A stretch of DNA of 25,460 bases from a virus (IMGVR_UViG_3300029266_000585:1-25460), one strand, 5' to 3'; positions 13,351-21,325 are shown, numbered from the stretch's first letter. Notes: generated from the letters alone by a model not told the origin. Numbers and translations are program-made.

Positions 13351-13561
13351 AGATGACAGAACAGGTACTGAAGAAACTGTAATTTGTTCTTGGAAAGATT
13401 TACAAGCAATAACTAATTCAGACCACATCACGCAGGTCTTGAAACCTATCAAAATAGTTTCTAGTACAGGAAGTCTTGGATCCAAACGACCCGATGGATT
13501 TACAGACGTTCTTAAAGAAATGAAGAAATCAGCTGGCCGTGGAAACACTATAAAGATTTGA
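13331..13561 (+). CDS. Small conserved phage protein preceding phoH, 76 aa
   Basis: Begins MPTYTIRDDRTGTEETVICS, continues WKDLQAITNSDHITQVLKPI, and ends in TGSLGSKRPDGFTDVLKEMK and SAGRGN. The MPTYxxxDxxTGExxEVxCSWxELQ pattern is a small protein found next to PhoH in many T4-like marine phages. It resembles FmdB-type zinc ribbon starts but lacks the Cys pairs. Function unknown; conserved position beside phoH is the main clue. Confidence 0.75.
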   Translation: MPTYTIRDDRTGTEETVICSWKDLQAITNSDHITQVLKPIKIVSSTGSLGSKRPDGFTDVLKEMKKSAGRGNTIKI

Positions 13562-13569
13562 GAAGTATT

Positions 13570-14262
13570 ATGAGCAGAAAAACTACTAAGTCAATGACTA
13601 TTCGTCTTGACGATCTACCTTCTTTCGAACCAAAAACAGAGAATCAAAGCATTGCATGTGATTCTTGGGATGAGAATGATAATCTAATACTAGCTGGATC
13701 GGCTGGTACTGGTAAAACATATCTCGCTATGTCTTTAGGACTTGAAGAGGTATTAGACAAAGAAACTCCATACAAAAATTTAACCATCGTGAGATCAATT
13801 GTTCCGACACGAGACATTGGTTTTCTACCTGGTAATGAAGATGAAAAGAAAGATGCTTACACAGCACCATATCGTGGAATCCTAACAGAAATTTTAGGTG
13901 ATAAGGACGCTTGGAGTAAACTTAATCAAACTGGTTCTATATCATTTGAATCAACATCATTTATTCGTGGTATTACATTTACCGACTCGATTATCATTGT
14001 AGATGAAATGCAGAATTTAACATTTCATGAACTTGACTCAGTGATAACACGTCTAGGTGATAATTGCAGAATTATTTTCTGCGGTGATTATCAGCAATCA
14101 GATTTTCGCTTTAAAGACGAGAAGGAGGGTTTAGTACCGTTTATAAACATTTTAGAGCAACTGAAACACTTCACACTAATTAGTTTTGGCTGGGAAGATA
14201 TTGTGCGGTCGGGAATCGTGCGAGATTATATCATGACAAAGGAGATGATGGGAATAGTCTGA
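13570..14262 (+). CDS. phoH: PhoH-like ATPase
   Basis: A 230-residue P-loop ATPase. Walker A is GSAGTGKT (43-50); Walker B is IIIVDEMQN with the Gln-Asn typical of PhoH. Other family motifs: TIVRSIVPTRDIGFLPG, APYRGIL, and FCGDYQQSDFR with sensor residues. PhoH-like proteins are ATPases with proposed RNA/DNA helicase or nuclease-linked roles; they are common in marine phages and their role there is open. ATG 13570 is preferred over a TTG at 13558 that overlaps the previous stop. The stop overlaps the next gene's ATG (TGATG). Confidence 0.92.
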   Translation: MSRKTTKSMTIRLDDLPSFEPKTENQSIACDSWDENDNLILAGSAGTGKTYLAMSLGLEEVLDKETPYKNLTIVRSIVPTRDIGFLPGNEDEKKDAYTAPYRGILTEILGDKDAWSKLNQTGSISFESTSFIRGITFTDSIIIVDEMQNLTFHELDSVITRLGDNCRIIFCGDYQQSDFRFKDEKEGLVPFINILEQLKHFTLISFGWEDIVRSGIVRDYIMTKEMMGIV

Positions 14263-14453
14263 TGTCCAAATTTAGTAGATTCGATCCAAGAAACAAAAAG
14301 AAGAACAGAAACAAGTATAATTCATTAGAAAAACTTATGCCTAAAATTAAAGATCAACGGGCAGAAGTGAGAAAGTTAAATTATGAAATTCTTACACCAG
14401 AAAATACCGTTGGGGTATCTGGACCTGACGGCGGAGACCCTTCCAAAGGGTAG
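14262..14453 (+). CDS. Small basic protein, 63 aa, between phoH and exonuclease
   Basis: ATG on the last base of the phoH stop. The protein begins MSKFSRFDPRNKKKNRNKYN, a MSKFxRFDPRNKKK pattern I recall from other T4-like phages, and has a helix KIKDQRAEVRKLNYEILTP. Its last 71 bases overlap the exonuclease gene in another frame. Basic N-terminus suggests nucleic-acid contact; no function known. Confidence 0.65.
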   Translation: MSKFSRFDPRNKKKNRNKYNSLEKLMPKIKDQRAEVRKLNYEILTPENTVGVSGPDGGDPSKG

Positions 14454-15054
14454 AACATATACCGATCCAGATGGTAACCAATATCCGAGTATCACTACTG
14501 TCCTTGGTATTCTTTCACGTGACTCCATCGCAGCATGGAAAAAACGTGTTGGAGAAGAGGAAGCAAATAAAATTTCTTATAAAGCATCTAGTCGTGGTAC
14601 TGCTGTTCACGACATTGTAGAGAAATATTTGAACAACGAGGATACAGGTAAAACCATGCCACATATCCAAGCCAGCTTGGCTAATCTAAAGCCTATTTTA
14701 AATAGAATTGATGTTATATATGGTCAAGAAGTACCACTATATTCTAAGCATCTTGGAGTTGCTGGTAGAGTTGACTGTGTTGGTAAGTTTGATGGTGTTC
14801 CATCCATAATTGACTTTAAAACATCCAAAAGAGTAAAGAAGCGAGAATGGTGTAAAGGTTACTTTATGCAAGAAGCAGCTTATGCTATTATGTGGGAAGA
14901 AAGAACTGGAATGCCTATTCCAAATCTAGTTACCATAATGGATGTAGATAATGAGGATCCACTGGTCTTTATAGAACATAGAGATCAGTGGGTACCAAAG
15001 CTATTTGAAACAATTGAATTATATAAGTCTGATATGAGAAAAAGGCCACTTTAA
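14383..15054 (+). CDS. PD-(D/E)XK exonuclease, MGME1/RecB-like
   Basis: A 223-residue nuclease. After a short leader it has TYTDPDGNQYPSITTVLGIL, the family's entry motif. His76 in RGTAVHDIVEKYL, Asp131 (GRVDCVGKFDG), Asp144-Phe-Lys146 (SIIDFKTSKR), and Gln163 (MQEAAYA) give the complete PD-(D/E)XK active site of the Cas4/RecB/MGME1 branch. It likely digests single-strand DNA ends during replication or recombination. It overlaps the previous small gene by 71 bases, and later ATG codons would remove conserved residues, so the start at 14383 is kept. Confidence 0.88.
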   Translation: MKFLHQKIPLGYLDLTAETLPKGRTYTDPDGNQYPSITTVLGILSRDSIAAWKKRVGEEEANKISYKASSRGTAVHDIVEKYLNNEDTGKTMPHIQASLANLKPILNRIDVIYGQEVPLYSKHLGVAGRVDCVGKFDGVPSIIDFKTSKRVKKREWCKGYFMQEAAYAIMWEERTGMPIPNLVTIMDVDNEDPLVFIEHRDQWVPKLFETIELYKSDMRKRPL

Positions 15055-15057
15055 CTG

Positions 15058-15086
15058 TTTACAAACCTTTCATATTATAGTATAGT
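15058..15086 (+). promoter_or_regulatory. Sigma70-like promoter TTTACA-N17-TATAGT
   Basis: TTTACA at 15058-15063 and TATAGT at 15081-15086, spacing 17, in the gap after the exonuclease. The start would be near 15093, about 16 bases before the next ATG. Confidence 0.72.
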
Positions 15087-15108
15087 TAATTATCAACAGA
15101 GAAAGAGA

Positions 15109-15306
15109 ATGACTATGACTTATGAAGCAGCAGTACAAGATGAGATTAGCCGTATCAATGCGTTAGTAACAACTGGTTCTCAGCAAGGTGTGATTGAGAA
15201 AGAGTTTTTTGAATGGGCTGTAGATGCAGGTGTGTGGGTTCCAGGCGGTCCGTCACATACTGAAATTATGAAACAGTTTGTAGAATACAAAGGATGGACA
15301 GAATGA
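15109..15306 (+). CDS. Hypothetical protein, 65 aa
   Basis: Two in-frame ATGs (15109 and 15115); an AAAGAG seven bases before the second makes MTYEAAVQDE an equally good start. The protein has a helix (AAVQDEISRINALVTTGSQQ), then EFFEWAVDAGVWVPGGPSHT and a final helix. The WAVDAGVWxPGGPSH part may be a small fold of its own. Not recognised. Its TGA overlaps the next ATG. Confidence 0.65.
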   Translation: MTMTYEAAVQDEISRINALVTTGSQQGVIEKEFFEWAVDAGVWVPGGPSHTEIMKQFVEYKGWTE

Positions 15307-15533
15307 TTAAACCAGTTTGGATTATGTTTGCAGTATTTTTTGGTGGCCTAGGTATTTGGCTTATTTTACTAGATGAGTTAATGCTTGGTTACTTAATGTG
15401 TGTAGCTGTACTAGGTTGGTTGTTTGTAGCAAACAATACAGGCCGATTGTTTACTGAAGAAGATGATGAAGAAGTTACAAACACCAAGAAGAATGGTTCT
15501 GGGTGGTTTGCCGATAATGATGAGGAAGATTAA
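15303..15533 (+). CDS. Small two-helix membrane protein, 76 aa
   Basis: ATG 15303 overlaps the previous stop (ATGA); an earlier ATG at 15294 is in frame. Two membrane helices (about 5-23, VWIMFAVFFGGLGIWLILL, and 27-45, MLGYLMCVAVLGWLFVANN) form a hairpin, followed by a soluble acidic tail (TEEDDEEV) with NGSGWFADNDEED at the end. The role is unknown; small phage membrane proteins of this kind include holins and superinfection-exclusion factors, but no family match is claimed. Confidence 0.65.
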   Translation: MIKPVWIMFAVFFGGLGIWLILLDELMLGYLMCVAVLGWLFVANNTGRLFTEEDDEEVTNTKKNGSGWFADNDEED

Positions 15534-15536
15534 ATT

Positions 15537-16133
15537 ATGTATGACTTAGAAAAAGTAATCCTAACAGATTGCGATGGTGTATTCCTTAATTGGGAATATG
15601 CTTTTATCACCTGGATGAATCAGCGTGGTTATGAGGAAGTTCAGACTACAGGTACAGCAGCATATGATGTATCAAAGCGGTTCGGTCTATCTCGTGAAAG
15701 AGGTAAAGAGTTGGTAAAATTCTTTAATGAATCGGCTGCAATTGGTTTTCTCCCTCCGTTACGTGATGCAATGTATTATGTAGATTTGCTTCATAGAAAG
15801 CATGGCTACCAATTTCATATGATCACATCACTGTCTCTTGATAAGAATGCGCACCAACTCCGTATAAATAACATTAAGAAGTTATTTGGAGAAACTGCAT
15901 TTTCTGAATATATCTTCTTGGATACAGGTGAAGATAAGGATCGGATTCTCAGTCAGTATGAAGGTACTCACTACCTTTGGATTGAAGATAAAGTTGAGAA
16001 TGCTATCTGTGGTGCAAAATACGGACTTGAGTCAGTCCTTATGGAACACGGACACAATATGGACAATACTGAATTCCCATTAATGGTTAACTGGAAAGAA
16101 TTATATGAATATATCACTGGCATGTCTGCTTAA
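15537..16133 (+). CDS. HAD-superfamily phosphatase, 5'-nucleotidase-like
   Basis: A 198-residue HAD protein. Motif I is LTDCDGVFLNW with Asp11 as nucleophile and Asp13 as acid/base. Motif II is MITSLS (Thr/Ser). Motif IV is in the WIEDKVENA region. A cap-like helical insertion (about 25-80, with AYDVSKRFGLSRERGKELVK) lies after motif I. Phage relatives are usually annotated as HAD or 5'(3')-deoxyribonucleotidase-like enzymes. A role in dNMP or other phosphate ester hydrolysis fits the nucleotide theme. A TATAAATA inside the gene (15863-15870) has no matching downstream start and is probably chance. Confidence 0.8.
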   Translation: MYDLEKVILTDCDGVFLNWEYAFITWMNQRGYEEVQTTGTAAYDVSKRFGLSRERGKELVKFFNESAAIGFLPPLRDAMYYVDLLHRKHGYQFHMITSLSLDKNAHQLRINNIKKLFGETAFSEYIFLDTGEDKDRILSQYEGTHYLWIEDKVENAICGAKYGLESVLMEHGHNMDNTEFPLMVNWKELYEYITGMSA

Positions 16134-16359
16134 CTTACGCTACCAATGGGAAAACATTGTAGAAAATTTTAAATTTCCCGATGAAGAAAATTATAATGGT
16201 ACTCTAAATAATTTGGCATGGTTTCTAAAAGATGGACACAAGTCCAATAGTTTAAGACCAGGCTTTGATAATGCGATACACTTGTCGGAACAAATCATAA
16301 AGGAGTGCCGACATGGCAGCAAAAAGCCTAGAAAAAGGGTCACAATGGGAACATCTTGA
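16105..16359 (+). CDS. Hypothetical protein, 84 aa, overlapping both neighbours
   Basis: ATG 16105 with GGAAAG nine bases upstream, inside the HAD gene. It covers the 179-base stretch otherwise left empty and ends within the EF-hand gene. Its middle part (LNLRYQWENIVENFKFPDEE, LNNLAWFLKDGH, GFDNAIHLSEQIIKECRHG) looks like a true helical protein, while the last 16 residues, in the overlap, are less convincing. Unknown function. Confidence 0.55.
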   Translation: MNISLACLLNLRYQWENIVENFKFPDEENYNGTLNNLAWFLKDGHKSNSLRPGFDNAIHLSEQIIKECRHGSKKPRKRVTMGTS

Positions 16360-16690
16360 CGTAGATGGTGACGGAATAGTTAGTGATGAGGAGATAGCAA
16401 TGGAACGACAGATGATCGAACTAGCTGATCTAAAGTCAGACATGGAGAATGAAGATAAGAAACAAGACGCACAACGGAATATGGCATGGTTTGCTTTATT
16501 CGGTATGCTATTATATCCATTCTCAGTTGTCTTGGCCGTACTATTAAGCCTAACACAAGCAGCCGAAATTCTTGGAGATATGGCTGCAGTTTACTTTGTA
16601 TCAGTTGCGGCTATTGTAGCTGCATTCTATGCTAAAGAAGGTTTAACTCAAAAGAAGAAAGCGAAGCCGCCGGTTAGCGATAGTAGATAA
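16313..16690 (+). CDS. EF-hand membrane protein
   Basis: A 125-residue protein, with AAGGAG before ATG. A canonical EF-hand loop lies at 16-27 (DVDGDGIVSDEE, ligands Asp16, 18, 20, Glu27) after LEKGSQWEHL. Two hydrophobic helices follow (about 60-80 and 86-110), then a basic tail. The KGSQWEHLDxDGDGxVxDEE start is one I know from other T4-like marine phages. It probably sits in the inner membrane with the calcium loop in the cytoplasm; the function is unknown. A second EF-hand protein lies at 2454. Confidence 0.78.
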   Translation: MAAKSLEKGSQWEHLDVDGDGIVSDEEIAMERQMIELADLKSDMENEDKKQDAQRNMAWFALFGMLLYPFSVVLAVLLSLTQAAEILGDMAAVYFVSVAAIVAAFYAKEGLTQKKKAKPPVSDSR

Positions 16691-16704
16691 AATGGAATTT
16701 TATA

Positions 16705-17490
16705 ATGAAGAGATTAATATATCAGGTTTATGTCGGTAAGCGATCTAAACTATATGATCACTGTGTAAAGTCAGTACAGGATTATTGTGAGAAAAATGGA
16801 ATTGATTATCATATCCAAACTCAACCAAAGCTGAGAATCACGCCTGATGTTTTCTCTACAAATCGTAGCCCGGAGTCCTATGGACGTCTGGGCTACTTGC
16901 CTATTTATGAGAAAGAAAATGCTTTTGAATACTTAGATAAGTATGATCAAGTTGCAATCATTGATTCAGATGTTTATATTAGACCAGACGCACCTAATGT
17001 ATTTGATACAATAAGTAAAGATGTTGATTTTGCAGGTGTTCTTGAAAAAGAAATGCCTGTTACTAACGAATACTTGCGTAAAATTATGAATTATTCAAGA
17101 ATGCAATACGCACAACCAAAGACCCTACATAACTTAATGGACTGGAGCAATGGGTGTGCTGATTTCTATAATATGGGAATTATGATCTTGAATAAATCTA
17201 TCGATAGGTTTATCTTTCCAGATAGTCCATTATCATTTATTAGACGACCACTGTTTAAACCTTTTGTAGATGGTCTTGGAGCATGGAAGTGGTCTACAGA
17301 TCAGACATTACTAAATTTCTGGGTAAAGAGAACCAATATGAAAGTTCAAAACTTATCTTATAAATGGAATGGTTTATATTCTGCAATACCAAAAGATAAG
17401 ATTGAACAAGCACATTTTGTACACTTTTTCTTAAAAGATAAATTACCAGAACGTGGTGAGAATGTCACGGAGTTAATGAAGAATGTCTAA
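16705..17490 (+). CDS. GT-A glycosyltransferase 1 (GT8-like)
   Basis: A 261-residue glycosyltransferase-like protein. It begins with a beta strand LIYQVYVG, has a DxD metal/nucleotide-sugar motif at Asp87-Ser-Asp89 (VAIIDSDVYIRPD), a WSNGCADFYNMGIMILN acceptor-site region, WSTDQTLLNFW with the conserved Asp-Gln, and a late HFVHFF His. This is the GT8/glycogenin type layout. The sugar and acceptor are unknown. It is the first of three paralogous genes with overlapping ends; it overlaps the next gene by eight bases. Confidence 0.85.
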   Translation: MKRLIYQVYVGKRSKLYDHCVKSVQDYCEKNGIDYHIQTQPKLRITPDVFSTNRSPESYGRLGYLPIYEKENAFEYLDKYDQVAIIDSDVYIRPDAPNVFDTISKDVDFAGVLEKEMPVTNEYLRKIMNYSRMQYAQPKTLHNLMDWSNGCADFYNMGIMILNKSIDRFIFPDSPLSFIRRPLFKPFVDGLGAWKWSTDQTLLNFWVKRTNMKVQNLSYKWNGLYSAIPKDKIEQAHFVHFFLKDKLPERGENVTELMKNV

Positions 17491-18160
17491 AAATATTATC
17501 CTACAACACTTTGATGGTGAGTTAAGAGAACTCGACAAACTATCAATGGAAAATATTAAAGTATATGCAGAGAGTGTTGGCGCAGATTATCAGTTGGTTA
17601 CAGGAAAGCCATTTAGAGAACATTTAACATCTCCGTGTCAAAAAGTATTTATGATAGATGAGAAATGGGACGAATACGACCAGGTTTTAATGTTAGACAT
17701 TGATATGTTTGCAACTAAAAAGTGTCCAGATATATTTACAACTGAAAAAGGTATTGGTCTTTATAATCCTATACAACAGGGTTTGCATAGAAAGATTGTA
17801 AATCAATACGGAATGCAATCATCCAGAGCGGCTCCATATTGGGGCGGCGCAATCTATAAAATACATAAACATATGCGCCAGAGTTTTCGTAAATGTTTAG
17901 GTGGAAACGAACAGTGGATGAATGCATATAATCAACCTTATCACTTTGAAGATGAAGGAATCTTTCATACTCTTGCTATGAGAGCAGGCATTGGTTATAT
18001 TCCTACAATGAATATGGATCCACGTTGGTGTTATGATAACTATCTGCCCGAACCAGAGAGTGCATATATGATACACATTAGAACTAAAATTGCACCAAAT
18101 GGACCGAAACAAGAAAAGATTAAAAACTACCAAGAAATGGTTAAACGAGGTGTATTATGA
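17483..18160 (+). CDS. GT-A glycosyltransferase 2
   Basis: A 225-residue paralogue of its neighbours: IILQHFDGELRELDKLSMEN at the start, VGADYQLVTGKPF, DxD at Asp72-Ile-Asp74 (VLMLDIDMF), YWGGAIYKIHK, HFEDEGIFHTLA as the catalytic/acceptor segment, and MIHIRTK at the end with the metal-binding His. A GGAG ribosome site lies in the end of the previous gene. ATG of the next gene overlaps its stop (ATGA). Confidence 0.82.
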   Translation: MSKNIILQHFDGELRELDKLSMENIKVYAESVGADYQLVTGKPFREHLTSPCQKVFMIDEKWDEYDQVLMLDIDMFATKKCPDIFTTEKGIGLYNPIQQGLHRKIVNQYGMQSSRAAPYWGGAIYKIHKHMRQSFRKCLGGNEQWMNAYNQPYHFEDEGIFHTLAMRAGIGYIPTMNMDPRWCYDNYLPEPESAYMIHIRTKIAPNGPKQEKIKNYQEMVKRGVL

Positions 18161-18957
18161 AAAACCTAATCTATCAAGTTTGGGCTGGTGAATTAAGACC
18201 AGGCTGTAAACACTCATCTAAACTTATGAAAGCCTATGCCGATAGAATTGGTGCAGACTATAGACTAGACATTGATCCAAACATTGCTTCGGCAGTATGT
18301 GATGTGCCAATGTATTTTGAATGGTTGAATCCTATGCTTGACGATTCCTTTTTAGACTATGATAATGTTCTAGTCGTGGACTTAGATGTATTTCCGACAA
18401 CTAACTGTAGAAATATATTTGAAGAGGCTTACTTGGACGTTGGTATTTGCACTGAACCATTTCAAGGTAGATATAGAGCGTCTACAATTATTGGTGGGCA
18501 CATAGGAATAGTTAACGAAGAAAAGTGGTTTACATCTGTCCAAAAACAGTATAATATAAATCTACCGAGAGATGCCGATGGTTATCTTAAAGTGTATAAT
18601 GCTGGAATGGTTCTATTCTCTAATAAAGGTTTACAGAAATGTAGAGAAAAGTTTGAAACTTTCCAGAAATATATTAACTATATGAGAACACAAAAACTAG
18701 GAAGATTTTATACTGTAGACCAAAATTACTTTCATGTAATGATGTGTCAACATTTAGATTATACCGAGATGAGTAACGAATGGAATTGCTATATACACTA
18801 TACAAGGGGTCCTCTTGGACTAACAGAGCCTATTCATGATGGCAGAGGAACCGACCCGCAGTTTGTACACATACAACTATCGGGAGCAGACTTTTTTAAA
18901 GATAAACAACTCGACCTAATTACCAATTCAACACAGGAACATTGGGGTTTAAAGTAA
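18157..18957 (+). CDS. GT-A glycosyltransferase 3
   Basis: A 266-residue third paralogue. It starts KNLIYQVWAGELRPGCKHSS and IGADYRLDIDP, closely like genes 1 and 2, with DxD at Asp75-Leu-Asp77 (VVDLDVFP). It also has IIGGHIGIV, VYNAGMVLFS, FYTVDQNYFHVMM and FVHIQLSG near the end. It belongs to the same GT8-like group. Three diverged copies in a row suggest successive sugars on one glycan, or different acceptors. A TTTACA/TATAAT pair inside (spacing 15) was judged chance. Confidence 0.83.
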   Translation: MKNLIYQVWAGELRPGCKHSSKLMKAYADRIGADYRLDIDPNIASAVCDVPMYFEWLNPMLDDSFLDYDNVLVVDLDVFPTTNCRNIFEEAYLDVGICTEPFQGRYRASTIIGGHIGIVNEEKWFTSVQKQYNINLPRDADGYLKVYNAGMVLFSNKGLQKCREKFETFQKYINYMRTQKLGRFYTVDQNYFHVMMCQHLDYTEMSNEWNCYIHYTRGPLGLTEPIHDGRGTDPQFVHIQLSGADFFKDKQLDLITNSTQEHWGLK

Positions 18958-18958
18958 C

Positions 18959-19684
18959 GTGGACGGATGGGAACTATTTAGAAAAAGGATACACCAAGAA
19001 TGGCAGGGCTGTTCTGATTTTTTAAGATGCCGATATGTAAAGCAATGCTTGCATCCATCTGAAATGGGAGTAGCTAATAATGTATATAATGAATTGTATG
19101 ACACGATTATACATGTCGATCACGAGTATGGTAATCCAAGGAGACAAGTAGGAGGCAATAGTTCTGTTAATTTACAACATCACTATTATGTAGCCATGAT
19201 AAAGAAGTTTTTTGGATCTATTAGTTTTACCCATGTACTGGACATTGGTGGCGGGTATGGTAACCAGTATAGAGTTTTTAATAAAATGGGATTTCTTGGG
19301 GCATGGGAAATAGCAGACTTTCCAGAGATGCTTGAGATACAAAAAGATTTTATAGGTAAAACTTGTGTAAATCCTTTTGTAACATATAGCTCACTACATA
19401 ATTGTTGGCACGATAGAGCAAAGCAATTATTACTTGCAACATTTAGTCTTAATGAAATGCCACTAGAGGACAGAAAAGTTGTTGAGAAAAATATTAGAAA
19501 ATATTCACATATTTTTATAACACATAACCATGAATTTGAGGGTATAGATAACTATGAATATTTCAGAAAATTAAAGGGTAGACTTCGCAAAGAATATGAT
19601 ATAAAACACTTTAAAGATCCTTTATATAAATCAGCATGGTTTTGGATAGCAACTAGGAAAATAAATGGCAACCCAGTTACATAA
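18959..19684 (+). CDS. SAM-dependent methyltransferase (putative sugar O-methyltransferase)
   Basis: GTG start one base after the previous stop; no better ATG lies near it, so the exact N-terminus is uncertain. It has a class I methyltransferase motif at 92-101 (HVLDIGGGYG), an acidic strand end (AWEIADFPEM), and ATFSLNEMP as post-motif region. The size and ELYD...SVNLQHHYYVA context recall putative sugar O-methyltransferases found with glycosyltransferases. Position directly after three glycosyltransferases supports a glycan substrate. Confidence 0.75.
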   Translation: MDGWELFRKRIHQEWQGCSDFLRCRYVKQCLHPSEMGVANNVYNELYDTIIHVDHEYGNPRRQVGGNSSVNLQHHYYVAMIKKFFGSISFTHVLDIGGGYGNQYRVFNKMGFLGAWEIADFPEMLEIQKDFIGKTCVNPFVTYSSLHNCWHDRAKQLLLATFSLNEMPLEDRKVVEKNIRKYSHIFITHNHEFEGIDNYEYFRKLKGRLRKEYDIKHFKDPLYKSAWFWIATRKINGNPVT

Positions 19685-19814
19685 TAATGAAGATCCGACA
19701 AGACTCGAACTAACCAAAATGTTTAATAAGATGAAACTAGAATATCATATCAAGAGTGACGTAGACGGACTTTTAAACGTATATTTTATAGTTAAGCCAG
19801 AAAGCAAGAAATAA
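19665..19814 (+). CDS. Small protein between the two methyltransferases, 49 aa
   Basis: ATG 19665 with AGGA about eight bases upstream, ending at TAA 19812-19814 directly before the next ATG. The protein is MATQLHNNEDPTRLELTKMF, then KMKLEYHIKSDVDGLLNVYF and a short tail: a helix followed by a beta hairpin. Unknown. It fills the gap exactly, which supports it. Confidence 0.55.
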   Translation: MATQLHNNEDPTRLELTKMFNKMKLEYHIKSDVDGLLNVYFIVKPESKK

Positions 19815-20387
19815 ATGATTAATGTAGATTTGAGCCACGTGAAAAGCGTAGCAGAGTTTTATAAAGATATAAGAGCAGGGCAAGAAGCAGAACACGGAAA
19901 AGATTATTGTGCACAACATGACGCAATTAGAAAGTATTTTAAACTCGGTTATGGTTGTACTTCCTATAAAGAATTAGGAGTACATCAAGGCGGTACCGCA
20001 GCAAATGCTATGTTGATGGGTGCAAAGTATATTGATCTTGTAGATATTAGTATGGTCAAATACAATAAGTATCTAAGGCCACTGGCTGCTCAGTATTGTA
20101 AAGATAATGATATTGAACTTGTAGTTAAAGAGGCTGACTCAACTGGTCTTGGTTCTATTGGAAAAGCAGTAGATATGATGCTAATTGATTCAGTACACAA
20201 ATGGTTCCATACCGAAAAAGAATTAACTCTCCACGCCAATAATGTAAAAAAGTATATTGTGTTTCACGATACTGCAACCTGTCATGATATTGCTACTGGA
20301 CTTGAACATTGGTGTGAGACTAAGCCGTGGAAGATTATTGAAATCGGAAAAGCAAACGTAGGCTACACAGTAATAGAAAGAATGTAA
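19815..20387 (+). CDS. Class I methyltransferase, CmcI/Methyltransf_24-like
   Basis: A 190-residue protein. YKELGVHQGGTAANAML (51-67) is motif I, where an ELG.xxG replaces the usual DxGxGxG. DLVDIS marks the second strand and MMLIDSVHKWFHTEKEL holds the Asp/His seen in CmcI- and Methyltransf_24-type enzymes. YIVFHDTATCHD is the late strand with the metal-binding HD. These enzymes often methylate sugars or glycan ends. It is in the glycosyltransferase cassette. Its stop overlaps the next ATG by one base. Confidence 0.8.
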   Translation: MINVDLSHVKSVAEFYKDIRAGQEAEHGKDYCAQHDAIRKYFKLGYGCTSYKELGVHQGGTAANAMLMGAKYIDLVDISMVKYNKYLRPLAAQYCKDNDIELVVKEADSTGLGSIGKAVDMMLIDSVHKWFHTEKELTLHANNVKKYIVFHDTATCHDIATGLEHWCETKPWKIIEIGKANVGYTVIERM

Positions 20388-20614
20388 TGTTTACTGTAGA
20401 ACACGAATTTGACTACACTAGTGTTACTATTTTGGATAATGAAGCCAGATCTGACGATGTGGAATTAATCTTTGATGATGAATATGTTTACATAAGACAG
20501 TATGACGATGAAGGTGATTTCAACATTGTCGTGATCACAAATTCTCAGTTTGAAGAAATGATTGCATCTTATTGTAGCCCTGAGGGTGCTTTCATGACAA
20601 GGGATAAATCATGA
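20387..20614 (+). CDS. Small acidic conserved phage protein, 75 aa
   Basis: TAATG start. The sequence alternates beta strands with acidic turns (EHEFDYTSVTILDNEARSDD, VELIFDDEYVYIRQYDDEGD, NIVVITNSQFEEMI) and ends in SPEGAF. A similar FTVEF...VxLxDxxxxDDVExI...VxIRQ pattern occurs in many T4-like marine phages, function unknown. It overlaps the next gene by ATGA. It is probably a general phage gene separating the two glycan-related parts. Confidence 0.7.
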   Translation: MFTVEHEFDYTSVTILDNEARSDDVELIFDDEYVYIRQYDDEGDFNIVVITNSQFEEMIASYCSPEGAFMTRDKS

Positions 20615-21303
20615 CTGCTCATATTATAACAATCCAAGGTCATCCTATATCAGAAAATGCCGCCCATGAGTGTATAAAGTCCTCTTGGAGTAGAAATAAT
20701 GAATTTAAATGTAAATCGTTTAAGGCAACCACACCTGGAGAAGCAGAACAAGAGTTAGCAGATTTCAAACTTAAATGGAATTACCCGTGGGAAGGATCAA
20801 TAATAGACCTTGAGACTGGACTCACAAAGTCTGCATATAAAACTAGAAATCAGCTTGCTCGTGTAGCATGTGCATTGAGTCACTTTAGACTATGGGTCCA
20901 ATGTTTTGAAACAAGAGAACCAATTATAGTATGTGAGCATGATGCTATTTGGACCAATAAACTTCCATTACAAAAACTATTAGAGAATAGGTTCCATATT
21001 ATCGGAATCAATAACCCTCTCGGCGCAACACGTAGGTCGAGACAATACCACGATGCGATCCAGTCATCATTAGCAGAAGTACAAGAAGTGCCATGGATAG
21101 ATGAAAAGAATATCCCTCAGGGGTTAGCTGGTAATTCAGCATATATCCTAAAGCCAGAAGGTGCTGAAGCATTAATATCGGCCGCATATAGATATGGGTT
21201 GTGGCCCAATGATGCACTGATGTGTAAACAGTTAATAAGATACTTAGGCGTGACACGCACGTTTTACACAGGACTACAGAAAACCCTATCAACAACTACT
21301 TAA
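20611..21303 (+). CDS. Glycosyltransferase family 25-like (LPS-type)
   Basis: A 230-residue protein. VACALSHFRLW (86-96) and the acidic EHDAIW (109-114, the EDDA motif of GT25 with His in the second place) are the family hallmarks. GLAGNSAYILKPEGAEALI and WPNDALM are the later GT25 motifs. GT25 enzymes act on lipooligosaccharide or procollagen hydroxylysine sugars. Together with the three GT8-like genes and two methyltransferases it makes up the cassette. Ends 22 bases before the BMP gene. Confidence 0.8.
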   Translation: MTAHIITIQGHPISENAAHECIKSSWSRNNEFKCKSFKATTPGEAEQELADFKLKWNYPWEGSIIDLETGLTKSAYKTRNQLARVACALSHFRLWVQCFETREPIIVCEHDAIWTNKLPLQKLLENRFHIIGINNPLGATRRSRQYHDAIQSSLAEVQEVPWIDEKNIPQGLAGNSAYILKPEGAEALISAAYRYGLWPNDALMCKQLIRYLGVTRTFYTGLQKTLSTTT

Positions 21304-21325
21304 TAGAAAGAGAACATATAATAAA

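Noticed and set aside
15863-15870. TATAAATA inside the HAD gene
   Set aside because: No gene start at a suitable distance downstream, so taken as chance.
18529-18555. TTTACA with TATAAT 15 bases later inside glycosyltransferase 3
   Set aside because: Spacing too short and inside a gene with no start nearby.
21263-21292. TTTACA-N18-TATCAA upstream of the BMP gene
   Set aside because: The -10 is poor and the spacing is not the 17 of the other sites. It could be a weak promoter for the BMP gene, but evidence is thin.
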